Assembly (NCBI RefSeq): GCF_047948215.1
Contig: NC_134456.1
Coordinates: 66,614,029 to 66,678,028, forward strand
From: Lycorma delicatula
Lineage: Eukaryota; Arthropoda; Insecta; Hemiptera; Fulgoridae
Reading direction: 5' to 3'
DNA length: 64,000 nucleotides
This document shows, piece after piece, positions 12,011-23,479 of the stretch. The translations under genes and the position numbers were made by a program. The notes under the pieces are model-generated. The model was not told the DNA's origin. It was given only the letters and a program-made list of their open reading frames with translations, and did not search any database. Each line of letters opens with the position of its first letter. Position 1 is the first letter of the stretch.

Positions 12011-14774
12011 CTAAACGGGGCATTAGGAAAAATTAATAATCAACTACTGAAACAAAAAGTTGTTTTAAAGATAAATATTCGTATATTGTGGTTGTAAAAA
12101 CTACAGTCTTAAGTTCAGTAGAGTAAAAGTAACAATGGTAAACGCTTCAGAAAATAGTAAAAACAGACTCTCATACATTTCACTGACATGGAGGTCCTCA
12201 CAACACTAATTACTGTATTGTTATTACTGACACCACACACTATGTTTATGCACAATTCAAAAGCTACCGTTATTTTAAACTCTCCATTGAAGTAACTCTG
12301 CGGTTGTGCCAACATTAACTCTAAATTATAAAATTTCCCGACTTTACAGTAAAAATAAAATTAATTAAGAGGTCTATTGGTCTATAATTTTCATTGTGGT
12401 TTAGTTATCTATTTTATTCCGTATATTCATTTTATATAATTATTTAAGCTTTAATATTATTTTCGAAATCTCTTTCTGATAAAAATTTCCTGTTTAAATA
12501 AAGCTATAATAATGTTTCACAGCGATTTTTATTATCATTAAATTTCAAAAAAAAGTTCGTACACTTTTAGTCGCTGATATAAAGAGTAAATTCTGCCACA
12601 AAGTACAGTTTACCTTTGTGTCAAGAAACGATTTTTGTGTACCAGTGAATTGGAAACGCGTGAAATTGAATTACGTCATAGTTGTGATTCGTTATTAAAT
12701 GGTACGTAACAGTTTTTTTTTTTAATAGAAATATTGTATTCCTGACAGGAATTTCAGATAATGAAGCATTTACCATTGTTTTAATTTTCATTTTTTAAAT
12801 TTAGTAAATTTGATAATCTTCTAATTATTTATACTCAGATTTTCTTCCATACTCCACAACAAATAAAATTTAAATTGTTAGTTATGTTTTTCTTGATCCT
12901 AAAACTTATTTATTACATGTGAAATATATTTGTGAGAAATAGAGAAATTATGGAATTGTTTGGATTTTTAAGTTTAGTAGTATATTAGTTTCGTTATTAG
13001 TTTAGTAGTTTATTAGTATATTAATTCAGTATCAGTAAATACACTGTTTACGTTTAATAGCTATATATTTATTTAATAGTAATTACGGGTTAAATAAAGT
13101 GGTTAAATAGTATGGGTTAAGCGTAAAATCATTTTTATATAAAATGCTGCAGTTTTTATAAAATGAATTTATTTGTAAAATTTAAGGCATTATACCTAAA
13201 CAATACTAGTTTTATTGATATTTCAAGGTCGTATACATTCAGTTTTAGTACATACTTATCTATTGAAATAGTACAAAAGATTTTTTTTGACGACAGAATT
13301 TTTTATATTCTTTTAATTAAAGTAAGCAGGAAAAAATATATCGTATTCAGTAAATCAAAAATAGTTATCGATGTCTAACATTGTACTTATCGATGTGTAA
13401 CATTGTACTAACATTGTACCCACCCGTATTGATAATGTAGCGATAAAAATGACATTAAAAATATTGTCTATTACTTGTACTTTTAATTCAGATAGTTGTA
13501 AATGATTTCTTCCTTAAATACCCTTTCACATTTTCAAAGGAATTAAAATTTTATGTGTTTTAAACAACGATTAATGTGGTGTAAAACGCACATTTAAACT
13601 TACAGCCTATATATAAGAGACATTACGAGAATGATGAAAGATAGAAAGAGATAAAATTATGTGGTGTTAACAAGAATTATTCAAGGTTAATTTGCGTGCT
13701 TAATATCTTTCAAGTTCAGTCGCCTACATGTATCTCTTAGAAAGAAGTTAAACGATTGTATCTATCAATAGCTTCAACATTTCGTTTTAAAACTTGGCAG
13801 TTAATAATGAATATTAAGACTTTGTATCGAAAAGTTATGTATATATACCCGTCTAAATTATATGTCTAAAGTTATTAGTCTGGTACTATAATAGGTTTAT
13901 TTCGATACAAAATATGATGAAAACGGAATGCATGCCTGTTAATTTTTATACTGCACTCCATTGCACAATAAAACTCTGTAAAATATGAGGCTAATAACAC
14001 CCATGAAAGGGAAAGCATTCCACGTGTTTACAGATAATAATGTACGGTTCCATTCAATTAAAGACAGATCAAATGTCAGTTTTTTATATCTCTTCGAAAT
14101 ATTAATATTACAAAAATGATGTTAATTTTATTACGTTCCCGACTGGATCTGAATATATCCTACGGTCACACTCATTCTTACAAATAAATTTTTTAAGTAC
14201 TTTTTATTACTGTAAAAATATAATGATCCGGATTTACCTTGTTCACTATTTTCCTTAGAAGAGTTAAATGTTAAAGATAAATCCTTTCAAAGGTATATGA
14301 TAATGGAGATTTTCACAACTCAAATGATAGTCAGCTAAATGGAATGAGATTTTTATTTTAATTAAATAATAAAATGTACATTTCTACGTATTACTTTTAC
14401 TTCAGAAGCAAGACATTAGAAAATAAAGTCTTCTTTGAACAACCAGCCGGTTCGAATGAGAAGCCGGAAAGAAGCCTACGAAAGAATCTAAATGAAAAAC
14501 ATTTATCCAAGAATCATTGTCAAGAGTATAGTTTCCCAACATTTTTTTGAATTAGAGCACACTTTTTTAATGAGTCATTTGATAGCGCCTCGCTTGGATA
14601 AACTATATTGTACATAAATATATTGAAAAACAAGAACAATTTAAAAAAAAAAATATTAGAAGATAATAACAATAGCGATGTACTGATCAGAGTAATAGTA
14701 TGTTTAAAAAAAATATAGTTTATTAAAGAATTTAATATAATATTATTAGTGAGAAAGCTGAGCTTGATATTATA
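12011..14774. other. A/T-rich stretch, no gene seen
   Basis: Nothing coding is recognised. The small frame at 13163-13378 is A/T-driven and has no motif. A 22-bp tandem repeat sits at 13366-13420 and low-complexity TTAGTA-type words occur near 12970-13030. Confidence 0.5.
13366..13420. repeat. 22-bp tandem repeat, 2.5 units
   Basis: Units start at 13366 and 13388 and differ at one base (TCGATGTCTAAC versus TCGATGTGTAAC). A partial third unit ends at AACATTGTACC. It looks like local slippage. Confidence 0.8.
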
Positions 14775-16285
14775 AAACTAATTTTTCAATGTTTGATTGT
14801 CATCAATAATCTTAATTATCGGCATTCCTTTATTGATAGTGTTTCTTTTCTCTGTTTATTAGATGGGTGGCCATGCTAAATCAACTTTCAGCTAAATATG
14901 ATGACAGGGAATCAATAAAATGATTTCTTTGTTACAACCCATAAGGCTGGATATAATATTGGAATTTAAGTTAAGCCTAAATCCTTTATATCCACTTTTT
15001 AATTCCAATTTCAACTCTCCATTTGTTGACAAATCTATCAACTCTTCCTGCAATGATTTTATTACTTGTAAGTTCGAGGAAGGTTATAGGGCCAATCTGG
15101 AACGGCCATACTGAGTAAATCGTGAAATTTATTTGTCAATCCACTGTTTACCAATGTTGGCTACTTCATCAGCAGTTTCCATTGAAGAAAGACTTGGAAA
15201 CTGATAAAATTGTCTTCGACCCAAATTTTCTTTCTACAAAGTAAGTTCTGACATGAACGCTGAAATTGCCTTTGCTTGATCAAATTTAAATCATTTCCTT
15301 GCAGTTGTAGATACGTTTTATTAAATTTGTTGTATAAATCTATGGAATAAACAAAATATCGCACGTAAATTTCAATAAAATCTGTGTTAATAGATCATGT
15401 CAAAACCTTTTAACCGATTCAAAGAGTTCGTAATTCAGAGTTCGATTCAAATCGTTTTTGTCAGATACGTTTTGACAGGCAACAAACTTCTGTTTGCCGT
15501 TGTAAACGATTGAAGTCTTCATCGTTTTCATCGTAAAGATTTTTATAAAAGCTGTCATCAAAAGCATTACTTTTGATCTTGTTAAATGCTGTTTTCCATA
15601 CTGTAGCGGGTGATGAAGGCAATCAGTATGAATTTTTGAAACCAAATGTTGTCGGTGAATCACTCAATGCATGGCGACTACTTTTGTAATGCTCTTTTCA
15701 AATATGAAATCAATTCGCGGTAGCATCCAGCCATTAATGGAGAACCTTTGGTATTAACAGACAAGATATTGTTCAGAAGAATTTCTTTCTCTTTAAAATA
15801 GTGTTTCAATAAGTCAAATATAGATTATCCTTTAATGCCTATTACTAATGTTCTTGCGAATAATAGTTCTTAAGAAATGTTTTCATTTTTATGAAGCGAA
15901 CCAGATATAAAATCTCAGTTTTTGGAAAAAATAAATTCATCGAGCTGTAAACAAATTTTTGTAGTCTTGAAAAATTAGTTAGAGAACTCTCAACATCCTC
16001 CCACATTTCGTTGATTGTTCTCTGTCCTGTGTTATTACAGAATGAAATTTTTTTAATAATATCAGACTTATGCAGCACAGTAGCAGCAATTTATTCACAG
16101 CTAACAGTATCAATACTTTGCCAATATTGTACAGTTTTCCCGATTTAACAATAAGTAATGAAATGTTGTATGAAGTATGGAATTCAAAAGCTTCTACTTT
16201 TGATGCCGCCGAAAAAATTTCAGTCAAAGTTGGACGTCTTGATTGTTGATCTATGAGTTTGTGGTGGTAGAATAAAAACATATTT
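14775..16285 (-). pseudogene. Degraded hAT-type transposase, ZBED5/SCAND3-like
   Basis: Read leftward from 16285, this matches the long hAT-derived proteins annotated in insects as ZBED5-, SCAND3- or FAM200-like. The best-preserved block is the start, with RRPTLTEIFSAASKVEAFEF near 16180-16250. The RNase H-like core follows. QLDE, holding the first catalytic Asp, is readable near 15940 in a shifted frame. The usual TDGAP box reads TKGSPLMAG near 15740-15765, so the second catalytic Asp is replaced by Lys. MIHRQHLVSK lies at 15634-15663, then LYNKF and LQGNDLNLIK in the 15161-15364 frame. The C-terminal dimerisation region is traceable to about 14775 (SSYLAES, then FSMATHLINR) with stops. No N-terminal BED zinc finger, terminal inverted repeats or target duplication were found. 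At least several frameshifts make it inactive. Confidence 0.88.
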
Positions 16286-16844
16286 TAAATATTCGACATT
16301 ATATTTACTGTATTTTTTATTAGTCTATCTGTAGAAATAAAACGGTATTATACGAGAGATATCCATATACGGAAATATTGTGTTAAAACAACATGATTCG
16401 AAAACATTAATTTTCATCATCAAACATGTAAAAGTTTAAGACAGGTGAAAAATTAAATTACTATTTATTTTATTATGACCGATACACATTTGATTTGTAA
16501 AGTTGATTGGATTTGCATTTGATTTGTAATATTAAGTGACAAAATATTTAATTTTTCATTGACTATCGACTTTTACATACATGATGATGGAGATGTCTAC
16601 CTCCGAAATACGTCACTTTTATTAAATTAAAAATACATGTAGGTTTTTAGTTCTATTTTGAATTTAAAAAAAAAATAAATACGTTCTTACCTACAAAGTA
16701 ACAATTATTGCTCCAATTTACGCTTGCTCTAAAGAAATTCCGAACTAGTTAGGAAATATTGATAAACAATTTCTCTCATATTTATAATAGTGTTCAACAA
16801 ATCTATTACAACATGCATAGATTCGGTCGACTGCACTTTTATCA

Positions 16845-17040
16845 ATTGTACAAGCGCGGGACTTGAATAAGCTTGACTTTTCAGCGTGTTTTGGTGAGTA
16901 TTGCTCGAGAGTGGCGGCGGCAGTTGGTCTTCAACGCCCCCTTAACATGACTTGGACACAAAATATGCCCCCGCAGACTTCTTAATACCCAACAGTAGGT
17001 GGTAATGCCTCCATTAGAAACCGCTAATCTAGAGAATAGT
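16845..17040. other. Local G/C-richer patch, function unknown
   Basis: Within A/T-rich DNA this patch carries CAAGCGCGGGAC, GAGAGTGGCGGCGGCAG and AACGCCCCCTTAAC. On the plus strand the string GGTGAGTATT near 16893 resembles a 5' splice donor, so an untranslated first exon or promoter is conceivable. A short open frame follows at 16999-17181 with no known domain. A mobile-element fragment is equally possible. Confidence 0.25.
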
Positions 17041-18665
17041 GTTTATGCAACAACGATGCTATGTTTAAATTTTGTGCTGAAAGTTAATTCTGCCGAAGAC
17101 CGTGATATTTTTGCTGAAAATGTTTGTGGATTATATTCATATCTAAATTGTTTATCATGTTTTCATTACTTATCCATATAGGCTATTTAGATAATACCCT
17201 TCTAATGATCAAAAATGGTCGCTACAGATGCTTTATTTTTAGTTGTTACAACTTAAATTAATAAGGATATGCATTATCTTTCCTTACGTGTTATTTCCAC
17301 GCCGTATTTATTAATGAAAATAAAATCGTAAACTTTTTTCCCTGTTAAATTATTTTTTTTATTTTCCCCCATCTGACTTTAATCGTACGGTTACGGCAAA
17401 TTATTTCCTTATAATTTAACTTTACTCTTCCAGATACAGTACAGATGTCAATTAATTATACTGATATTTTATTTATCTACTACACATAATTATTTTCATA
17501 GGCTAGATTGTGTACTGACTTTATGATGTACTGCTCAACTGTTGTATACAATGCAATAACATCTCTTGAAATTATAATTGCAAAACATTTAACGTCTGGA
17601 ATAAATTTACAATAGTCACTGGTGATTTTCATGAATACATTGATGTTATTTGCATTAAGATTCCAGTTATATGACGCATATGCAAAAATAATGTATCATA
17701 GAGAAAATAACTTAAGCTCATAAGAAATTTCTTCTGAACAATAAATGTTTATATAGAAAATATATATATTTATACATGTTATTATTACTAAAGTTATAAT
17801 CACGAGTTGATTAGTATCAATTTAAAAATTAAAAATAATGGAATAATATATTCTTCATTAAAACCTTAAAGAGAACTAACTGTACGTTCATAAAAAAGCA
17901 GTAGTCAACAGTTACATTCTTGTTCAGAGTAAAGTGATTATGTTGTAAAAATCCCTACAGTAATGGCAATTTGAACATTTCCCTTCATAAATCACTTTAT
18001 ACTTGAAAATAAATAAACTGCTATAGCAATAAATTACATCAAAACCCACAACTCACGTTCGAATGCACGCATTATGTGATTGTCTATGCGTTTACACGCT
18101 CGCGCAATTGTGTTTTTGTATTCACGTAATTATTTTGATAACCGTTTACAATTGAATACAAATATTACTTTTCTTTAGTAAAAAATAGATTTAACTTCTA
18201 ACGACATAACAGTTTTGCTTCCTTAGTTAGAAATATTACAGGCCTTGTATTTTGAAATATGTTCGTAGTAATAGTCAAATAATTGCACCTAGTAAAGGAA
18301 GTTACAGCTAATATTTATTATTTATTTTTGTTCCAAGTGAAATTTGTTACGTATTTTTAAGAGTTAACGTACTCTTCATTTAACTTTACCTGTGAAAAGA
18401 TTTGATAAATAGTAGAACAATCTATTAAATTTTTGTAATCAAATTGATTCAAAACTCACTTTTTCTCATACTCACAGAACTTCATTTTAAACGGGAAAGT
18501 TTTATGATCATCACTTACAAAACAAGTATTGAAAAAAAAAGTAATTTGTAATGACAGACGAATTATTTTGTTTGGTTATATTTGTTCAAATGAACATTAT
18601 TAATAATGCCAATATTGGGTTCTTTAATTTTTTAAGGTTCATCTCAGAATAAAATTTGAGTCAAC

Positions 18666-18725
18666 GTTCGTTAAACTCATATAGTTGATTAAACTCATAT
18701 AGTTCGTTAATTCATATAGTTGATT
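18666..18725. repeat. 18-bp tandem repeat, about 3.4 units
   Basis: Units begin at 18666, 18684, 18702 (17 bp) and 18719 (partial). Odd units start GTTCGTT and even ones GTTGATT, so the higher-order repeat is a 36-bp pair. Confidence 0.8.
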
Positions 18726-18899
18726 CTGATATCTGCATAAAACTTGCAAAGTCGGAACTTTTAATAATAATCCTGGAAGATCTAGAAATAGTTTTGTTGT
18801 TAATTAAACAAAGTTGAAAACTACTGGTAAGTTTTCTCAACAGGCAGTTAATAAAACGGGAAAACATCGAATAAAAGATTACTACAACTAAATTTTAAA

Positions 18900-21800
18900 T
18901 TTAACTGGCTTCACCGTGGTGGCTTCGCCCGCGCTATATGGTTACTAGGGTTTCCAGTCGCGGTGAGTGAATGTTTAGTTTGTTAAAGAGCAGTAATATT
19001 TTAGGGCAGGAAAGTAGTCAGCATGTATACAGATGCAAACTACTTTTCATGTCATGAAGAATGTTTATTATATATCATAAAAATGTCCTAAAAATGCCGG
19101 ATATCCCGTACTGTATGGATTTAATTAGGGGATTCACCTAATGACTCACAATTTCGAAAAAAATTAAAAAAAAAGTTAATATCAATGTTCCATAAGAGTT
19201 CTTGTTTTGGATTTACCTTGAAATGTTTGATTATGTTGGAGAGAAAACACTCTTTTGCGTAGTTGGTACTGACATAAATATTGAATAACTTTTCTTCATA
19301 AAAGAAAAATGTTTAAAACCTTCCATGTCGTTTTCTTCCCTGAGAAGTAAATTAATATTTCGTTATAGTCTAACTAAGAAGTTTCTTGATTATATTATTT
19401 ATAATAAAATTCGTTCAGCCATAATGGCGAAATTCAATAATTTTAGTGATTTCCGAACTATAGGTTCCGAACCGATAGGTTTCCGAATTATCCACAAAAG
19501 AATTCATCATTTGTTGAAAAGAATTAAATCCTATTCGTCTTGGTTCCAGATATAATCACAAACCTACATGACCTTCATGTTGGATCAAAAGCCAATTGAA
19601 GCTGCTGATTTTATCCTTTTTTGGAAGGGCTTGAAGCTTCAAAATCATGGGTATCTGCAAATCGTTAGAAGGTTTAGTGCTTAACCCGTTTCACTCTAAA
19701 TTTTCTTGCGTAATTCAGATTGAGTTGTCGTCTCCATTTTCTTAGTAAAACTAAAAATGGAGCCCCTAAAAGCACTAAGGTCCTTAAGTGAGAGGGCGAG
19801 GAGTTGTTCCGCCCACAAGCATTAGCTGGAAGTGCATAGAGTTTCGAGTCTGGTGCACGTTTGACCCACCATCAGAGCCGGTATCATCTGATGCCGGCAG
19901 CAAGGGATCTTGAATGATTCCATCACTGAGGCCTCAGGTAACTTTGAATTTGACATCGAGGCCTTTAGGAAGATTGAAAAGCGAAGCAAAAAGTATGCTC
20001 TAAGGGAAATATAGGCGATAGAAGTTAAAAGAGATTGTTTTTAAAGAATTCTAATAAAAAAGGTATCTTTTAATTTTTATAGGAGAAAGTGCTTTTAATA
20101 GTTTTTTTAATAACTTTTAGAGGTGATTTGTGTGTCTTATTTTGTAGCACGGGTTCTTTACACCATTGTCATCTTGTGTTTAAGACTTTTTTCATTCTGT
20201 CTTTTAGTTGTTACATGATAGTGTAGTTTTGTTTTGTTTAGTTATGACTAAATTTCGAAAGAATGTTTTTACATGGTAAGGGCCGAAAACACGAAAAACA
20301 AGGGTGTATTGTTTTTCGTGTTTTCGGGGTTTCAATAACCATTGAAAAGTTTATATTTAGATCTGCTTTTTGACAAGACTAGTGTCTGACTATGTCAATA
20401 GTGTATTTACAGGGAATTAAAGAAATTGCTTATTTATTTTTATTTTTTTATGTTCCGAAAACAACAGTCGATGTCCCGAAAACTTCCAAAAAAAAAAATA
20501 ATAATGTAAATTATATCTTTAGGCTTTTATTTACATTATAGTGAGCATTACATATAGATATAGATATGGATATATCTATAGATAAAAACGGGTAGTTTAT
20601 ATGAATATATGTTGACAAAGGAAAACGAAAACAGAGAACTTTATAGAAAAAAATTTAAATAAAAGAGAGAAAAAATATAAAATACATATATTTCTGTTAT
20701 TATTAGTCACGTTTATTAAAATCTTAATTAACAAAGCATTTTAGTCCCTAATATAAAAAAAATGTTTATTGTACGTCCATATAAGATAATTTAAATGTTA
20801 CCAAAAACAGAGAATAATAAGAAGTAAAATCATGCCACAATAAGAAAAATATTACCATATCTTGATTTCATCAGTTAATGCATATTTTAAAGCAAGAATA
20901 CAAATGAAAAAATTCAAAATATACCTTGCTAAATGATAATTATAATGACAATCTTATTTATTACCTGTATTATTATGCCAAATTTATTCTTATCAGATTA
21001 TATACCAGTTTATAATCTTAAATCACAAAGAGCCTATTGTAATTAAAAGGTTTTTTCAATTGATGACCTTCTTACGGTTGTATTTTCTTGTTTATTTTGA
21101 CTTTAAAAAAATTCTAAGTGTTTGCTGTTTCTACTGAACTCTCGATCTGTTCTTAAATCTTGATATTTTATCTACGTAATTTTTCTTACCAAACATTGAG
21201 GATGACTAAATTGGGAGGATGGAAGGTCATAAACATAATTTATTGATATTGAAATAATATGCTGTTTATTATTTTAAATAGTATAATAATAATAATTTCG
21301 AAAAAAATATAATATAGATGTCTACATTAATTGATAAATTAATAAAACTAATATATTTCCCAATCTTTGCATATGTACTTAGTACCAACATTCTAATTAT
21401 TATAAATGCTCAGAAACAAGATATCTTTTGTTAAATCTTGATGTATTCATGTTTAAGAAAAGAAGAATCATAGAAATAGGAGGTTGAATTGATTTTTTGT
21501 TGCCGTTAATGAACAAATTGTAACCTTGTACCACATTTACTGACCCCAGTGAAATTCAAATATTTAAACAGTTTATAGTGGGGTTTATTATTAAAGATTA
21601 TTTCTTATTTGTTTCTGTTATAGGTGAAAACTTTTGATGATAAATAATAATTTCTTTATGATTCTGGCACAACAGAAGATTGTTTACAGCCAAAAAATGA
21701 TCTCCTCTAAATTTCTATTGATCTCCTGAAATTACTTCATCAATTTATACATACATCATAATTATGAGTAACAGAGATTTTTTTTAAATATAATTCTTTC

Positions 21801-22214
21801 TAGAATTAATTGCTGCTTCCTTTATGAATAATGAGAGATTCATTTGAGGAATATTAAATAATTTTTTTTAATAAGTTCCCTTATTTGTGTCGTGTATCTA
21901 TAATAACTTTTTTTGAAGTTTAAACCGTCTTTTCTATAAGCATCTACTTACATATTTTATTTAGATTATAATAACCTATAAAAAAAATTATCAATCCATG
22001 GCAATATTCTTATCAATGTATTATCACCAAGCTTAGATATTAACATTAGTAAAAGATAGGTTGAGTATTTTTTTTGCGCGAAATTTACATTTCATTTTAT
22101 GAGAGGTTTTACTCAAACCAACCGTCATTTATTTAGTCTTTCACTGTCATACAGTCAAAGCAATAGAAACGCGATATTTACTCCCATTAGAAAATTAACT
22201 AGAAGAGATAAGGT
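18900..22214. other. Unclassified; repeat-like pieces at 18.9 and 19.6-20.0 kb
   Basis: No gene is recognised. At 18905-18965 a G/C-richer patch includes GGTGGCTTCGCCCGCGCTAT, a style seen at ends of insect interspersed repeats. At 19560-20030 base composition is near balanced (for example GAGAGGGCGAGGAGTTGTTC and CATCAGAGCCGGTATCATC), which looks like decayed coding or untranslated retroelement sequence, but stops interrupt every frame and I cannot name it. From 20030 on it is A/T filler apart from the hairpin at 20283-20327. Confidence 0.4.
20283..20327. repeat. Perfect hairpin, 19-bp arms, 7-nt loop
   Basis: The arms CCGAAAACACGAAAAACAA and its reverse complement enclose GGGTGTA. It could be a fold-back tip of a small element or a short RNA precursor. 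The arms are mixed sequence rather than pure A/T. Confidence 0.88.
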
Positions 22215-22320
22215 ATGTAACCAAGTGATTTAAGGATGGAGGGCCCGAATTTCATTCTGAAGTCCTGGATTCGAATCACGGTCAGGCAAGGTATTTTCAC
22301 ACGCTACAAAAAGATAAGAG
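22215..22320 (+). mobile_element. tRNA-derived SINE fragment (family 1)
   Basis: The core AGTCCTGGATTCGAATCACG at 22261-22280 holds a Pol III B-box-like word, followed by GTCAGGCAAGGTATTTTC. The same order of words (GGGTTCGAATCC, TGTCAGGCATGGCATTTTC) is found on the minus strand at 37465-37620, which identifies the family. The tRNA-like left part (GGCCCGAATTTCATTCTGAA) is degraded and no clear A box remains. The 3' tail seen in the 37.5-kb copy is not evident here. Confidence 0.7.
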
Positions 22321-22844
22321 GAAGGCCATCTCTTTAGAATGTAATCTCAAAGATTTCCTTCGTCATGATATTAAGCAAGAATGGGAAGTAAAGGCCAAGA
22401 AGAAGGCTTATGAAAACAATGGAATAAGTACTAGCATGATTTTGGTTGCTTGTGTATACTTTGAAAAGCAAAGGCGGCAGAAAGAGGCAAAGCAAGGCTC
22501 TGACGTGTCTAAACCGAGAGATGAAAGAGGAGTGGATTAAGCAATTTATTAGGGAAAGTAGTCTTGTAGTATATGTATCACAACATTTACATAAAATTAT
22601 AAATTTACTTATTATTTTAAAATGGATTTTTCGTTTATTAATAAATTTTACTGAATGAAATGTATGTATATTTATAAAAGATAACGATATAGTTATCAGT
22701 ATATATAATAAATTTTTTTTATAAGCGCATATCGATTATACCTTAAATTTTTAATTTGAATTACTAGTGATAGTGATTTGACTGAACTCTTCAGTGCAAT
22801 ATATGAAATTATTCCCAATGATCGGCTAAAATCAACTTTTATAG
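22321..22844. other. Unclassified spacer between two SINEs
   Basis: The part 22321-22550 is purine-rich and less A/T-biased (AAGGCCAAGAAGAAGGC, AAAGGCGGCAGAAAGAGGC) and might be a decayed coding fragment of a retroelement. It has no recognisable motif. From 22550 to 22844 the sequence is A/T filler. Confidence 0.4.
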
Positions 22845-23145
22845 CTTTCTTCTTCCTGTTTAGCCTCCGGTAATTACCGTTCAGATAATACTCAGAGGAT
22901 GAATGAGAATGATATGTATGATTGTAAATGAAGTGTAGTCTTGTACAGTCTCAGTTCGACCATTCTTGAGACGTGTGGTTAATTTGAAACCCAACCACCA
23001 AAGAACACCGGTAACCACAATCTAGTATTCAAATCCGGGTAAAAATAACTGATTTTACTAGGAGAACGCTGGACCTCTCGACTTCCAAGTCAGCTGATTT
23101 GAGAAGACGCGTTCACTACTAGCCCATCCCGGTGGGTTAAACTTT
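22845..23145 (-). mobile_element. tRNA-derived SINE (family 2), near full length
   Basis: In the minus orientation the element starts near 23145 with a tRNA-like head. An A-box-like word (GGGCTAGTAGTGAACG) lies near 23110-23127. It is followed by TCTTCTCAAATCAGCTGA and a B-box region that has lost bases (AGCGTTCTCCTAG). The body runs through CCAAACCAACCACAC-type sequence and ends in the tail CCGGAGGCTAAACAGG at about 22855. The body and tail recur on the plus strand at 50774-50962, and the tail alone recurs in the different SINE at 37465-37620. It lies 14 bases upstream of a LINE fragment on the other strand. Confidence 0.8.
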
Positions 23146-23158
23146 TATAACTATGCAA

Positions 23159-23479
23159 GAGAAAAGTAACGCCAAGAAACGCTCAGGTTTTCGTACAATA
23201 AACTTAATAAGTCATGTGCTTAAAGCTTCCTTGCGAATCGTTCATGGTAGAGAATATCGAAGGCTTATTAGCGAAGTTGGAGAAACACAGTTTAGTTTCT
23301 GAAAAGGTCTGGGAACGAGAGAAGCTCTATTCAGTCAAAATGAAAAAATAAACGAGACAGCATTCTCAATATTCATTGACTTCGTGAATGCGTTCGACAG
23401 GGTTAGGCATGATCAAATGTTTCAGATTCTAAAATCCTCGAATGATTATAACTTCAACGTGATACTCAACGTTCGCTGA
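23159..23479 (+). pseudogene. LINE reverse transcriptase fragment, central part
   Basis: One frame reads through the N-terminal half of a non-LTR retrotransposon RT. It contains FRTINLISHVLKASLR, then GETQFSF, a TGA stop at 23300-23302 where the family has Arg or Trp before KGLGTREALF, and then FIDFVNAFDRVRHDQM, the motif A block holding the first catalytic Asp. Similarity ends soon after, and the frame closes at 23477-23479. The second catalytic motif (x-A-D-D), thumb, endonuclease and 3' end are all absent. About 107 codons remain of a protein that is normally several hundred to over a thousand residues. It looks like the same broad type of LINE as the 3' fragment at 40319-40751; that link is inference from general knowledge of the family. 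Confidence 0.85.

Larger units (their letters stand above)
16286..18899. other. Mostly A/T-rich, no gene recognised
   Basis: No domain is recognised. The less A/T-biased patch at 16845-17040 and the tandem repeat at 18666-18725 are listed separately. The remainder is filler with short homopolymers. Confidence 0.5.

Noticed and set aside
15979..16281. A 100-codon frame considered as an independent small gene.
   Set aside because: Its first half is clearly the start of the hAT-type transposase; the second half is a shifted frame of the same pseudogene.
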